Positions 24,331-36,814 of a DNA stretch of 64,000 nucleotides are shown piece by piece. Under the pieces are notes generated by a model that ran no database searches, had not been told where the DNA came from, and saw only the letters and a list, made by a program, of their open reading frames with translations. The DNA lies in the NCBI GenBank assembly GCA_029465975.1, contig CM055756.1, positions 1,158,470 through 1,222,469 on the forward strand, in the 5' to 3' direction. Both the position numbers and the translations under genes were made by a program. The DNA comes from Dallia pectoralis (Eukaryota > Chordata > Actinopteri > Esociformes > Umbridae). Numbering within the stretch: position 1 is the stretch's first letter; each line of letters starts with the position of its first letter.

Positions 24331-24675
24331 GGTCACGCTCTCTAGGTGAAGTGGAGGGTGATGAGCCAGATGCAGAGCTCGATATAATATCGTCTGTATT
24401 TTATTGAAAAAAGAAGAAGCTACAAACGCTGAAAAAAACATACACTGAACTAAATCAATTTGCGCTACATAAGCGACAACAAACACCCATCTCTAATAAC
24501 TGTGACTTTGACATAATAAACAATGCTAAGCAAAGTGCACTAACCCCCACAGATAACTAAATAGCAAAGCTAATCAGCTAACTGAAACCAGCTGTGCCCA
24601 ATGAAAACAAAACCACTGGAAATAGAGCATGCACCCCATTAAAATGTGGGAACCTAAAGTTCACTACTCATGACA
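24331..24675 (-). mobile_element. Solo-LTR-like element with perfect 5-bp TSD
   Basis: The 345-bp block is flanked by ATAAC on both sides (24326-24330, 24676-24680). Read on the minus strand it starts 'tgtcatgagtag', carries AATAAA ('ttcaataaaatacag'), and ends with a C/T-rich segment containing 'gagctctgcatctggctcat' and 'gcgtgacc' (terminal base changed). There are no coding sequences. The TG start, internal polyadenylation signal and 5-bp TSD are what a solo LTR shows. Confidence 0.75.
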
Positions 24676-24680
24676 ATAAC

Positions 24681-25133
24681 AGCATCTCGTATATTAATAA
24701 AATAAAGATGCAGTTCCTTTCAGAATTATCAGCTCCCTAGGTTAACATAAAATGCTATGGGGAAAAAAATCATTGTTGTTGTACTCTAACAAAATCCTCA
24801 AAAATCACCTGTTGCAATAGGGGTTGCATCTAATCATAGTTTAGACAACTTGGTAACCCCACAATGTAATCAAATTCTGCATGTTTATCAATTCAATGTT
24901 CTTAGGATGCCAATGACTCTGACATGAATGTGTTTGATAGCAAATTATTTTTTGCTAGAATACAAATTAACAAGAGATAGCAGCTAGCAAAGCTAAAACC
25001 TATAGAATCATTGTATTATTTGTATTATTTACACTACACTATATTTTTGCATGAATTACAAAACAAACACTATTAATATTGCCCTTTTTACATTGTCTAT
25101 TATCACCAAGTGTGAATACACACATCCAGCCTC
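24681..25133. other. AT-rich spacer
   Basis: Nothing recognised. Confidence 0.45.
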
Positions 25134-26766
25134 TGTAACATTGCTGGGCAAGGAGGGAGAGAGGAGCCAGGTGCAGAAGTGCGCAGGAATACAAAAGGAT
25201 GCACTGGAAAAAAGAATGTAGGAGCAAACCAAAAGCCAGTCAATAGTACACTAAATAACTAGGTAATACACTAAATAACTAGGTAGTACACTAAATAACT
25301 AGGTAGTACACTAAATAACTTGGTAGTACACTGAATAACTTGGTTGCACACTACATATCTAGGTAGTACACTAAATAACTAGGTAGTACACTAAATAACT
25401 TGGTAGTACACTGAATAACTAGGTAGTACACTAAATAACTTGGTAGTACACTTACTAACTAGGTAGTACACTCAATAACTCGTTAGTACACTAACTAACT
25501 AGGTAGTACACTAAATAACTCGGTAGTACACTAACTAACTAGGTAGTACACTAAATAACTTGGTAGAACACTGAATAACTAGGTAGTACACTAAATAACT
25601 AGGTAGTACACTAAATAACTTGCTAGTACACTAAATAACTCGGTAGTACACTAAATAACTCGGTAGTACACTTACTAACTAGGTAGTACACTCAATAACT
25701 CGGTAGTACACTAACTAACTAGGTAGTACACTAAATAACTTGGTTGCACACTACATATCTAGGTAGTACACTAAATAACTAGGTAGTACACTAAATAACT
25801 TGGTAGTACACTGAATAACTAGGTAGTACACTAAATAACTTGGTAGTATACTTACTAACCAGGTAGTACACTCAATAACTCGGTAGTACACTTACTAACT
25901 AGGTAGTACACTCAATAACTCGGTAGTACACTAACTAGCTAGGTAGCACACTAAATAACTTGGTAGAACATTGAATAACTAGGTAGTACACTAAATAACT
26001 AGGTAGTACACTAAATAACTTGCAAGTACACTAAATAACTCGGTAGTAAACTAAATAACTCGGTAGTACACTAACCAACTAGGTAGTACACTCAATAACT
26101 CGGTAGTACGCTAACTAACTAGGTAGTACACTAAATAACTTGGTTGCACACTAAATATCTAGGTAGTACACTAAATAACTCGGCAGTACACTAAATAACT
26201 CAGTAGTACACTAAATAAATAGGTAGTACACTAAATAACTCGGTATTACACTAAATAACTTGTAAGTACTCTAAATAGCACGGTAGTACACTAAATAACT
26301 CAGTAGTACACTAAATAATTCTGTAGTACACTAAATAACTAGGTAGTACACTAAATAACTTGGTTGCACACTAAATAACTTGGTTGCACACTAAATAACT
26401 AGGTAGTACACTAAATAACTCGGTAGTACACTAAATAACTCAGTAGTACTCTAAATAACACGGTAGTACACTAAATAACTCGGTAGTACACTAAATAACT
26501 CGGCAGTACACTAAATAATTCAGTAGTACACTAAATAATTCAGTAGTACACTAAATAACAAAGAAAATAAATGGTACGACATAGCGCAGAAAATAAGACA
26601 CAGACAAGGATTTCCTCAATCAATACAGCTTTGTCCATGAAACAATATCACACAAAGACACAGGGGGAACTTATATAGACTATCCTAATGAGGGGATGGG
26701 CACCAGGTGTGTGTGATGACATGACCATGACGTAATTAACATAGAAAGGCTAGACGGCTGGTGACA
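25134..26766 (-). mobile_element. LTR-like element inflated by a 20-bp array
   Basis: On the plus strand it begins 'tgtaacattgctgggcaagg' and ends 'ggctggtgaca'. Read on the minus strand it starts 'tgtcaccagccg', has a TATA-like 'tctatataag' near 26670 and ends 'agcaatgttaca', the same plan as the other LTR-like copies. About 1.3 kb of its middle is the tandem array described separately. No target duplication is recognisable, so the outer limits are less sure than for 24331-24675. Confidence 0.55.
25242..26565 (+). repeat. 20-bp minisatellite, about 66 copies, no length drift
   Basis: The unit is 'tagtacactaaataactagg' with substitutions. Every copy keeps the 20-bp register over 1.3 kb, so no net insertion or deletion has been fixed. 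A run of marked variants starting 'tggttgcacactacatatct' at 25341 recurs at 25741, giving a 400-bp (20-unit) higher-order repeat. Confidence 0.95.
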
Positions 26767-27760
26767 ATGAATGCCAAAGTCTGCACGTCATTGTGGAGTT
26801 TCGGGGTGAGTCATGTTTAACTTTGCAGTTGTTGCCAAGATAAGCATTAGACGTCATGACATGAAATTTGAATTATCAAACAGCAGTATAATATGTGAAT
26901 TATGATGAGTTTAAATAGTATGCACATATTCTAGAGGTTCATAATTGTTTTAGCTTTGTAAAATCACAAGTGAAGTTTCTAATTAGTATATTCTGCTTCC
27001 GAATATTTTTTAATTTTGAATTTATTCATTTTTCAGCTAAATCGATTTTAAGATCTTCGTGCTACATGTTTACCTAGTGTGTAGAAAGCCATTAGATACA
27101 GTGTTTCAGTGGACAGTCCTGCTAGAATTTTATTAAGTGGTTACACTTCCTTAATTGTAATGAGTGAAGCCAATTGACAGATGCACACATACACGGAAGC
27201 ATGAAATAGCTCAGCGTTCATTCTGGAGGAATTCAGCTGTAAGTGAACATGAAGTATTGATTCTTAACTTTAACATTGGGCAGGTAATGTGCTGTGTGAG
27301 TGATTATCTCTGACACTGATCTCTGACAGCTTCAGGGAAACGATGGATCTGTCCACCACTTCTCCGGCACTGGCCTACGCCATTCGGTCACGTAGGCTAG
27401 ACTGCTGAGCTTTAAGATAACAACCCACAGCCAAACATATATAAAAAATATATATATTATAATATGCTTGTGTGTTTTCTCTAACTTGCCTGTTGTGTCA
27501 TGATGGCTGGGGTTGTCCATAACGCCAGCCAAGTTCAGTCTGGTGCTGATAAGTGATTTGAAGTTAGCCAGTTCTGGTGTACGTAGCTTAGGGCAGTTGA
27601 AAAAACAGATAATGGGTGCACGGGGATATTAGGATGCAGTGACGAGCGGCAGTCCTACGGTTACCAGCTGGGCCGATAAAAACCAAGGCAATAACCACAT
27701 GAATCTTCTCACTGACTGGTACATTTACACCGGGTCTCTGAGAGAGGTGAGGATAGCATG
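26767..27760. other. Spacer, no recognisable feature
   Basis: AT-rich sequence without a supported gene or repeat. Confidence 0.45.
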
Positions 27761-27761
27761 A

Positions 27762-27973
27762 CGTGTGAGTGTGTGTGTGTGTAAATGCATGCGTGTGTGA
27801 GTGTGTGTGTGTGTAAATGCATGCGTGTGAGTGTGTGTGTGTGTGTAAATGCATGCGTGTGTGAGTGTGCGTGTGTGTAAATGCATGCGTGTGTGAGTGT
27901 GTGTGTGTGTAAATGCATGCGTGTGTGAGTGTGTGTGTGTGTAAATGCATCCGTGTGTGAGTGTGTGTGTGTG
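27762..27973 (+). repeat. GT-rich minisatellite (about 33-36-bp unit, six copies)
   Basis: Repeated 'gtgtgtgtaaatgcatgcgt' with variable GT lengths. Minus-strand His/Thr-rich frames here are artefacts. Confidence 0.9.
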
Positions 27974-29105
27974 AGAAATAGGGGAGAGGAAGGAAGGGGG
28001 TTTAGAGATAAAAATGAGTGGTTGGTGAATCAGAGATATAGAGAGAGGGGAAGCTAGAGGGAGTGAGACATAGAGAGATAAGGCCTGTTCACATCAACAG
28101 GGGATATTGGGATGATTTTCTTAACCAAATATATGTTAAATAACATGTAGATACACTAATCTATTCAGATTTGCTACGGGGACGCATTTTGCTAACAGCG
28201 CTTGACAACATACGCAAAAATGAGCAAACAGAGAGATCGAAAAAAATATATAAAAAAACAGATTTCTGAAGGTTAAAAGGTAAGGAAAAATAGCTTGATT
28301 TGTCCAATCATTTACAAACAGTGAATGACAGTGAATGGGGAAGCTGCTAACCGGTGACTTTCATATTATTAAGATTTTCACCGGACACATTTCTAAAAGT
28401 CAGAAACTAGAACAGTGTGACCAACATCAGCCTGCTTGCCAACACCATCAAGCCAGCAAGCAATTATCAACTAATCTAGCTAACAGATGAAATGAAAAAA
28501 AACGGGTATGTTGGTCTACTATTGCAAAACACATAGAATGGATTATGTTCCACCAAAGGCTAGCAAGTTTGCTAGCAATTGTCGCTCAAACTGGCAACAA
28601 TTTCAAATTGTTTAAAGATATGTGTGTGAATGCAAATAATGTTAAAATCTTAAACAAAACCAGTGCTGTGTGAATTGGTCAGAGAGAGAAAGAGAGAAAA
28701 GGAGAAATAGACAGTGTGTTCTACTCTATGCCCCCAATGACCTATGTAGCGGAGGAGTGAAACAAACACACTTGAAATGAAAGAGTGCAGCACACACACT
28801 GTTACAGATGAGAACAGAGAGGGGTCTTCAATCACCCAACATGGCTGTTGTACACCAGCATCTACCGTCGACAGCGCTAGCCAATCATTGCTTCTTTCTC
28901 ACTTACAGAGGAAGGATAAAGCGAGCTAATCAACAGCTGCCTCTTACATGTGCAGAGGGCACAGTAACTGAGACAATAGATACATTGGCTATTTTCCACA
29001 GAGAGAAGTGATATTGGGTGAGTTCTGCATAGGCAGTATGTAGTGCCTCTCCATAAGTATTAGGACAGTAATGAAAATACGACTTAAACATGAATATGAG
29101 GCAAA
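27974..29105. other. Spacer, no recognisable feature
   Basis: Purine-rich GAGA stretches at 28030-28075 and 28680-28710. No gene is supported. Confidence 0.45.
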
Positions 29106-30505
29106 ATTAAATAATCTCATCTCTCTTCTTCAACGGCTTATCCGGTAGCAGCTCTAGCAGGGGACCCCAAACTTCCCTTTCCTTGGCAACATTAGCCAGC
29201 TCCGACTGGGGAATCCCGAGGCGTTCCCAGGCCAGTGTGGAGAGATAATCTCTCCACCTAGTCGTGGGTCTTCCCCGTGGTCTCCTTCCAGCTGGACATG
29301 CCTGGAACACCTCTCTAGGGAGGCGCCCACGTTGCATTCGTACAAGATGCCCGAACCACCTTAACTGGCTCCTTTCTACGCGAAGGAGCAGCGGCTCTAC
29401 TCCGAGTTCCTCTCGGATGACTGAGCTTCTCACCCTATCCCTAAGGGAGAGGCCAGCCACCTTTCTGAGAAAACCCATTTCGGCCGCTTGTACCCGCAAT
29501 CTTGTTCTTTCGGTCATGACCCAGCTTTCATGACCATAGGTGAGAGTAGGAACAAAGATTGACCGGTAGATCGACAGCTTTGCCTTACGGCTCAGCTCTC
29601 TTTTCGTCACAACGGTGCAGTAAAGCGAATGCAACACCGCCCCCACTGCTCCGATTCTCTGGCCAATCTCACGCTCCATTGTCCCCACACTCGCGAAACA
29701 AGACCCCGAGGTACTTAAACTCCTTCACTTGGGGTAAGGACTCACTCCCTACCCGGAGTAGGCATTCCACTGGTTTCCTACTGAGAGTCATGGCCTCAGA
29801 TTTAGAGGTGCTAACCCTCATCCCAGCCGCTTCACACTCGGCTGCGAACCGATCCAGTGAGTGCTGCAGGTCACCGACCGATGAGGCCATCAGGACCCCA
29901 TCATCCGCAAAAAGCAGTGATGTAACCCTCAGCCCACCGAACGGATACCCCTCCCCACCATGACTACGCCTTGATATCCTGTCCATGAATATCACAAACA
30001 GGATTGGTGACAAAACCCAGCCCTGGCGGAGGACAACCCCCACCGGGAACGAATCCAACTTACTGCCGAGAACACGGACACAACTCATGCTTTGAGCGTA
30101 CAGAGATTGGATGGCCCTGAGAAGAGACCCCCTCACCCCATACTACCGCAGCACCTCCCACCAAATATCCCGGGGTACCCGGTCATACGCCTTCTCCAGA
30201 TCCACAAAACACATGTAGACTGGATGGGCATACTCCCAGGCCCCCTCCAGGATCCTTGCGAGAGTAAAGAGCTGGTCCGTGGTTCCCCGGCCAGGACGAA
30301 AACCTCATTGTTCCTCTTCAATCTGAGGTTCGACTATTGGCCGAACCCTCCTTTCCAGCACTTTGGAGTAAACTTTACCAGGGAGGGAGGCTGAGGAGTG
30401 TGATACCTCTGTAATTGGCACACACTCTCTGGTCCCCCATTTTGAAGAGGGGAACCACCACCCCGGTCTGCCACTCCTCTGGCACTGTCCCAGACTTCCA
30501 TGCAA
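29106..30505 (-). pseudogene. RTE-like LINE ORF2 relic: reverse transcriptase and C-terminus, 5'-truncated
   Basis: A non-LTR retrotransposon read on the minus strand. From 5' to 3' it shows the start of the RT domain (SLPGKVYSKVLERRVRP near 30350-30400), the block LRQGWVLSPILFVIFMDRIS near 30020, the catalytic LLFADDGVLM near 29905, the thumb (VKEFKYLGVLF near 29715) and a C-terminal domain with LTYGHESWVMTERTR and QLRWFGHLVRM (29107-29688). No RNase H domain is present. At least three frame changes (near 30310, 30135, 29680) break it. The endonuclease part is missing: the copy is 5'-truncated at about 30505, typical of LINE insertion. The 3' end 'ggataagccgttgaaga' is characteristic. RTE-like is my best class; the exact clade is uncertain. 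Confidence 0.88.
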
Positions 30506-30673
30506 TGTTGAATTAATAATTTCTTCATTAATTTTTGGCTTTTCAACTCAACAATGATTAACACCACTTTCTGTTTTTTTGAGTTTTCTGAGTTTTATTA
30601 CAGCTACATTGTGGAAGTTCAACTGATCACAGGCTTTTCTTAGATGGGTTTTATTTTACAAAAACATTCCTGT

Positions 30674-31179
30674 TGTGAGGATCAGAGGTTTGGTCCTTAC
30701 CCCTCCCCCGCTTTCAGAAGATCCTAAAGATCCCTCTGCCAGCCAAACGATCGGACTAATTGTGTTCACCTGTGATTTCCCCTGAGTCTGTCACACCTGT
30801 CTGTAATTAGTCATGTATTTATGTTGGGGGTTGTCTGTTTGTCAGTGTCGGGACATTGTTTTCAGGTATGTTGGTAGTTCGTCTGTCTCAGTCTTGTGTT
30901 TCACGTTCGTTGTGTGTCTGTATGTGTTAAGTCCCGGTGGTCCTAGTGTTCTAGTCCAATTGTATTCCTGTGTATGGTGTTTTGAGTGTTTTCTGATCTT
31001 CCTGTTAAGAGTATTCCTATGTTGACTTTCGGCTTGTGTTTCTGTTTTGTTTTCAGTTTTCAGTATAGTGCCTGTCAGGTCTTACGTCCCTGGTTAAGGT
31101 CCGCAATGAAGAAACACTTAACTGTCTCTCTGCGTTTGCGTCTCACTCCCTGCTCGCCTGAAAGAGGCTAGTCATTACA
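30674..31179 (+). mobile_element. Solo-LTR-like element with perfect 5-bp TSD
   Basis: Begins 'tgtgaggatcag' and ends 'gtcattaca', flanked on both sides by CCTGT (30669-30673, 31180-31184). It is 506 bp long with no coding capacity; the 3' part is C/T-rich ('ctcactccctgctcgcctg'). It shows the same structural plan as the copies at 38731 and 54403, with different sequence, so it is a separate subfamily. Confidence 0.75.
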
Positions 31180-31189
31180 CCTGTTCTAT

Positions 31190-31445
31190 ATAATGTCAAT
31201 CAAATCAAAATAAAAATATATTTAAAAAGCCCCTTTTTGACAGTTATCACAAAGTGCTTAACTGGTTTCAGGCCAGCCAAGTTGATACACAGCAGCAAGG
31301 AGTTTTTACTGATGGGTCAAATTTTGGAAGAAACCTAGAGAGGAACAAGGCTCTGAGGGATGGCCAGCTCTCTTCTGGCTGTGCTGGATGAACTTTTATA
31401 GGTTCATAATTATTAAATGCACTTTGTTTATTCCAGGGTCTTGTA
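31190..31445 (-). repeat. Dispersed fish repeat with L2-type tail
   Basis: Starts with 'tcaatcaaatcaaaat' and 'aaaaagcccctttttgacag', the reverse complement of the tail seen at 55800-55865. It then has 'gaagaaacctagagaggaac' and 'ctcttctggctgtgctgg', a combination I recognise from abundant salmonid/esocid interspersed repeats. It is non-coding; its class is unknown to me. Confidence 0.6.
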
Positions 31446-31457
31446 AATCAGTCTAGG

Positions 31458-31726
31458 TGTCACGGAACCAGAAACAGAGGTTTTTGTTGAAAACATTTGT
31501 AAATTCGCACCAATCCAAAAATATATAAAGTCAAAATGTATTCAACAAATGCAAAAATAGAATGCACACATAAAAGACCAAACAATATGTGGACAACAGG
31601 ACAAGACAGTCCAGGCATGCGTTCATGTGCATAAGGGGAAATAGGATGATGGCATCTAGAAGATCCAAGAGAGGCGAAGCTGGGAGTTACCTGCAAGTGG
31701 GGGTGTTCCCAGGTGAGATCATGACA
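31458..31726 (-). mobile_element. Short solo-LTR-like element
   Basis: The 269-bp block has 'tgtcacgg' at the left and 'catgaca' at the right, with near-matching flanks CTAGG/CCAGG. It probably inserted between the repeat at 31190 and the L2-like LINE that follows. Weaker than the copies with perfect duplications. Confidence 0.45.
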
Positions 31727-32660
31727 CCAGGTTAGATGCATGACAAGTCTGACTTGGACAATCAGGGGCAATGAAGGTAAGGCGGGGTGGAAGTCCATCA
31801 GGACCATCAGGTATCATCAGCTACTTGGCCTGCAACACAACCAGTAGAGCTTTTGGAATTGTCAGTTACAGGTCCTTAGGACATGGTAGACACAAGATAG
31901 ACAAGGTAGAATTTAGACAAGGGCAAAACAAGCCGGACATCAATCCACACACTGTTCCAAGCATTAACCAAGAGACACCAATCAATTGCCACCCCCCTGA
32001 GAAGGTTTAGTATCACTCACAGAGTTAACTCGCAGTGACATGGACGGCAATGGAGAACAACAGCGAGCCAATCCAAGCCTTACGTTTTCCTACCTATTGG
32101 CCAGAATACACTTAACCATGGAGCTTAGTGGAAAGATTCGTTTTTGAAGATACCTAAATGTTTGCACTAAGTGTGTGTTTCTATACCTAATTGGCAGATC
32201 ATTCCAGAGTAGTGAAGCTCTATGGGAGAAAGCTCTACCTCCAGCTGTTTGTTTATACACATTTTTGGTGCAATTAAAAGGCTAGCATCTTGTGACCTGA
32301 GGTTACGTGTAGGTATATACGGCTGGACAAATTCAACAAGGTAGGTCAGAGCAAGTCCGTGTATTGCTTTATAGGTTAACAATAAAACTCAAAAATCTGC
32401 CCTAGCCTTGGCAGCCAATGTAAAACGGCTAATGTAATGTAATACCGTAGTGATGTGGTCAAATTTTTTGATCTAGTAAAGATTCTAGCAGCCGTGTTAA
32501 GCTCTAGATAAAGTTTAGTTATTGATTTTGCAGAATAACCGGAGAGTATAACATTGCTGTAATCGAATCTTGAGGTAACAAAGACATGAATTCGTTTTTC
32601 TGCATCAATATTTGATAAATAGTTTCATAGTTTTGCAATAGGTTAATTTCTTTGTGAGTT
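31727..32660 (-). pseudogene. L2/Rex1-like LINE relic: RT C-terminal part and 3' UTR (antisense)
   Basis: On the minus strand, 32660-32400 encodes a broken RT thumb segment (residues like HVFVTSRFDYCN...LSGYSAKS). 32382-32167 encodes the C-terminal block beginning LTYKAIHGLALTYLVEFVQP and PYIPTRNLRSQDASLL, as in L2/Rex1-type LINEs. 32160-31740 is 3' UTR that aligns with the plus-strand copy at 55100-55790 (for instance 'gcaggccaagtagctgatga' against the unit at 55590). Several frame shifts; inactive. Confidence 0.75.
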
Positions 32661-34639
32661 TCAAAGAAAAACGTTTCTGTCAACCACTTTTTTTACGTAT
32701 GAAAAAGATGCTCCCAGAGGAGCTAAATTATGGGATTCTCCAAGTTTCATCAAAATGTACTTGAGAGGGTGTCTGAGACTGCGGGGAACCCCGAGGAGGT
32801 GGTTCTACGGGGTGTCTCCCCAGCGGCGGTCTCTGCCATGGAGGCGGCTTAAGTATTAAAGCTTTTTCCAGCTCTGGCACGCCGAAGGGAGATGCCGGCA
32901 GCTCCAGCCATGCTCTCCACCACCATCCGAGTGGGAACCTAATGTTCAAAAACATACCTTTGATTTGTCTGAGAATAGGCCATTCACACAAGCCATTTCG
33001 TTTTGTGTTGTGAACACTGTTTTTTAGATTGATATTGTCAATATTTTTTTGTATGCAATTCAGAAACTATTCAAGACAAACTATTATACCGCACTGAAAG
33101 AATAATTCCACCTCATCCCCTGTTGAAAATTGTCGGCAACGACTATGGACACCCTCCCCTCCACCCTTCCGGGATTTTCTCATAGCACCAGAACTACAGG
33201 TAATGTGACAATATGAGACAGATCTACCGAACCATTATGCACAACTATTCACATACTACTGTGACATGTGAGCGTTTTGGTGAAGTCATCACTAGTGGGA
33301 AACTAGGAAGTTTCATGGCCAAACTTATTTTAAATTCAGATGACAAGTTAAGTGATGTGTGTTATCTGAACCTTTCATAACTCTACCTGTGTGTGTGAGA
33401 TTGTGCGTGCAAGTTAGATTGATAGACCACAAAATAGCCCTTTGTGAATTTATTATCCTGCTTGATAAATGCCTCACTGTCTATCAATGCCAGTCAGCAC
33501 TTCTTCACCTTACCACAGAACGTGCGTGTGTGACTGTGTGTGTGAAAAAGAGAGCGCAAGAAAGAGAGACATGGTGTGTGTTTATTTGCATTTCTGAGAG
33601 GAGAAGAGTTAATGGTGTGTGTGTGTGTCAATATATATAGAAGTGTCCTTCTGAGTTCAATGGCCAGTCTTTGCCAGCGTGTCACTGTGGTAATAAAGAT
33701 ATAAGGGCCTGTCAGCTGTTTCTGTGATAGGTCTGCTGGTTGTGTAATTGTGTGTGTGTCTGAATGTGTGTGTGTGTGTGTGTGTGTGTGTGTTCTTTTG
33801 CCCATATTAATCTTTTTTTTATTGGCCAGTCTGAGATATGGCTTTTTTTTTGCGACTCTGCCTAGAAGGCCAGCATCATTGAGTTGCCTCTTTACTAGAT
33901 ATGTTGAGACTGGTGTTTTCGTGGGTACTATGCATTCACTGCCTGTTGAGGACCTGTGAGGTGTCTGTTTCTCAAACAATGTAATGTATTTCTCCTTTTG
34001 CCCAGTTGTGCACCAATATACACTTGGATTAGCCACCACAATGTGCCACAACGTCTATGTACATGTTCCATTTGGAGATGTGCAATTTGATGTTATTTCT
34101 TTGGGACAAAAATGTGTTGTTATTTCAAAAACAGGGAGATTTCTAGCTGACACCAAACTTTAAAAACAGATGTTTTCGCGAAAAAAGAGTGAGTTTGCCT
34201 ATGGTAGTGTCATTCAGAGAAATCAAAAACATTGTTAAAAAGTGATATTTTATTTATATTATAGCTGGGAAGAAAATGGCAGCAAAGAAAAGTGGGATTA
34301 AGATGGTAAAAAGAGAGGAAAACAGATAATCGACACTGGCAGTCCACTGCTTGGACTTTAAAACATCGACCAAAGCATCAAAACGAATTTTCAGAAGATC
34401 ATTAAGTGAAAAGAAACCACTGCACCATCGCTCTTCTATCCTGCATTCAGATACTCCATTGCCGTCGTTGAAACTGCCCTTGTCAATAATAACATCCATA
34501 CCATGCCAATAAACCCCTCAGCATCAGTGTTCAATTGCAGTTGCAGATATATTAAATGTGTGTGTATTGCTTCAAGGAGCAGGTTCTGAACCTTAGGATA
34601 TTTCCCTTGACCTGTCATGTGATCAGAAGTCAGGAAGTA
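32661..34639. other. Spacer with GT microsatellite
   Basis: Includes a GC-richer patch at 32750-32940 of unknown identity and (GT)n at 33765-33793. No gene is recognised. Confidence 0.45.
33765..33793. repeat. (GT)n microsatellite
   Basis: Uninterrupted TG dinucleotides. Confidence 0.95.
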
Positions 34640-34842
34640 TATATTGAAAGCATGGATATCAGTTGTTGACTTACGTCTCTCAGATGGGTTGGGGGTATTC
34701 ACGGCAGAGTATGGTTGGCATTGCAGTGGATGCAAGGGAGTGTGAAGAGTAAAGTAGTGATTTTTTTCTGACTCATGTGCTGTGTTGAAACGCTTGCAAG
34801 CAAGTAGTTCACGGAGTAGACAGGATCTTGTATACGAGGTGC
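34640..34842 (+). pseudogene. RNase-H LINE copy A, upstream fragment
   Basis: Encodes the front of an RNase H domain: a segment reading LRLSDGLGVFTAE (about 34670-34710) and FSDSCAVLKRLQA (34770-34805), the latter holding the DS catalytic region. Both align with the intact domain of copy B (TAEMVAVIIGL, CSDSAAVL). An extra T in the run near 34762 and a disturbed stretch near 34712 break the frame. The domain resumes without loss at 40385 after the inserted hAT. Confidence 0.75.
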
Positions 34843-36814
34843 CAGAGGTGTGGACTCGAGTCATGTGACTTGGACTCGAGTCAGACTCGAGTCATGAATT
34901 TGATGACTTCAGACTCGACTCGACAAAATGTACAAAGACTTGCAACTCGACTTGGACTTGAACATCAATGACTCGTGACTTCACTTGGACTTGCGCCTTT
35001 TGACTCGACAAGACTCGCTACTTCCCATGAAAACTGGGGATTTTTTTTTCACACGTTCGCGCCGCTCTCAGTTTATTTGCATCTATGAAAAAAAATGCGC
35101 ACCACCTGTATGCATGCAGAGAGCGCGCACGACATCCAATCATCACTGTAGTCCCACGTTGTTTTGATTTGACAGCATCTAAGCAGGCACATTGCAAGAC
35201 AACCAATAAAGCACAAGCAACACCGCGCCATTTGAAAAATGATACCGAAGATAGTTTCGTTTGGCTATAAAGATTACGAGGAAGTCGATAAAAAACGAGT
35301 TGCAATTTGCAAAACATGCGGGTCGAAGATTACCGACGGAGCTGCCACAACGTCCAACTTTGTTCGACACATGAAGTTGCACAAAGAAAGGTAAGTTTTG
35401 AACGAATGCTAACCACCTTATCGGATGTACCGTAACATACTAGCTGCTGCATATTTACTGTATCAACGAGACAGTAAACGCATGTCTCCCTTGCTGGTTC
35501 ATGCTTATAAAAATAGGGATTTTTTAACCCGGATAATATGAGGTACATGAGTGTAGCACACTCAAATGGAAAACCTCGCCAACATCATCATGTCAAAGTC
35601 CGTTTTAAAGTAACACAGTCACAGTAGATCCATCATTAGCCTGCCCTTTTCATATCATGCCCGAACAGCATGCAGCCCATGGACATAGAGTGCTACGTAG
35701 TCTAGGTCTGTGAGGCAGCGGCACCACTGGGATATATACAGTATAATAAAATAATAACGATTATAGTAGTAATGTTCAGAGATGCAAGATTATTATAGTG
35801 CAGTTCTTAACCAATTTGGAATATTGTATAGCTTATTTTTGGTTTAATTTGGTTTACTTTAGTTATTTAATTTATTCAATTACTTTGTTTTGCTATACTT
35901 TTCATGCCAACTTGCCATGGCCCCACTTTGAAAACCACTGCTATAAAGCATATGACTTCAGTTTCTTGAGGGAAAGGGCTTTCTAATGACTTTTGAAGCA
36001 GTGAAAATATTCTTAATATTGCATACACTGAAACTGAAATGTATTATCGTATACCGTAGTGTACAATAGGCAATGAATATTAACACAACAACATTGATAT
36101 GAGTAAAGAGTAGTTTCAAATACAACATGTGTGGCTATAAGGGATTTGCTGACATCTGTTTCATATTCTTCTCTGTTACAGGTATGAAGAATACCAGATG
36201 AACAAAAGCATCAGAGATGAATCACAACAGCCTTCAATCTCACAATTCCTGGACACTCGTGTAGGGCGTTACAGCATGACCCACCCACAGCAGAAGGCCA
36301 TCTCCAATTCAATACTGTCTGACTTGATTATTGATTGCAATTTTCCTCTGTCTATTGTGGAAAATAAGAGCTTTCGTCACTTTCTGGCTGTGCTGGACAG
36401 CAAGTATACCCCAGTCTGTCGCCGAACGCTGACCACAAAAACAGAGAGCCTTGCTGAGGAGAGACGTTCAAAGTAAAAAACTTGAGCTACACTGACCATG
36501 TTTCAGTCACTGTGGACATTTGGTCTGATCGAAAGATGAGGGGATTCCTTGGTGTCACTGTGCACTGGATGGAGAGAGATGCAGAGAGGGTACAGCTAAA
36601 GACTAATCTCTTGGCCTGCAACCGCTTCAAAGGCTCTCACACAGCGGAGCGCACCTGTGACCAATTTGAGGCAATATGTGATGAATACAACATCAAAGCT
36701 AAATTGGACTATATCATTAGTGACAATGCTGCTAACATGCGCAAGGCATTTACGGTCTGCTTCCCCAGTGAACAGGAGGAAGATGCTGATGCTGGAGATA
36801 ATCGTGATGATCCG

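Noticed and set aside
25242..26565. Possible CRISPR-like array
   Set aside because: Units are contiguous 20-bp repeats without unique spacers and the context is a vertebrate genome; the same applies to the other arrays.
29264..30394. Plus-strand frames of 89, 134 and 100 residues
   Set aside because: They are antisense shadows of the LINE reverse transcriptase on the minus strand.
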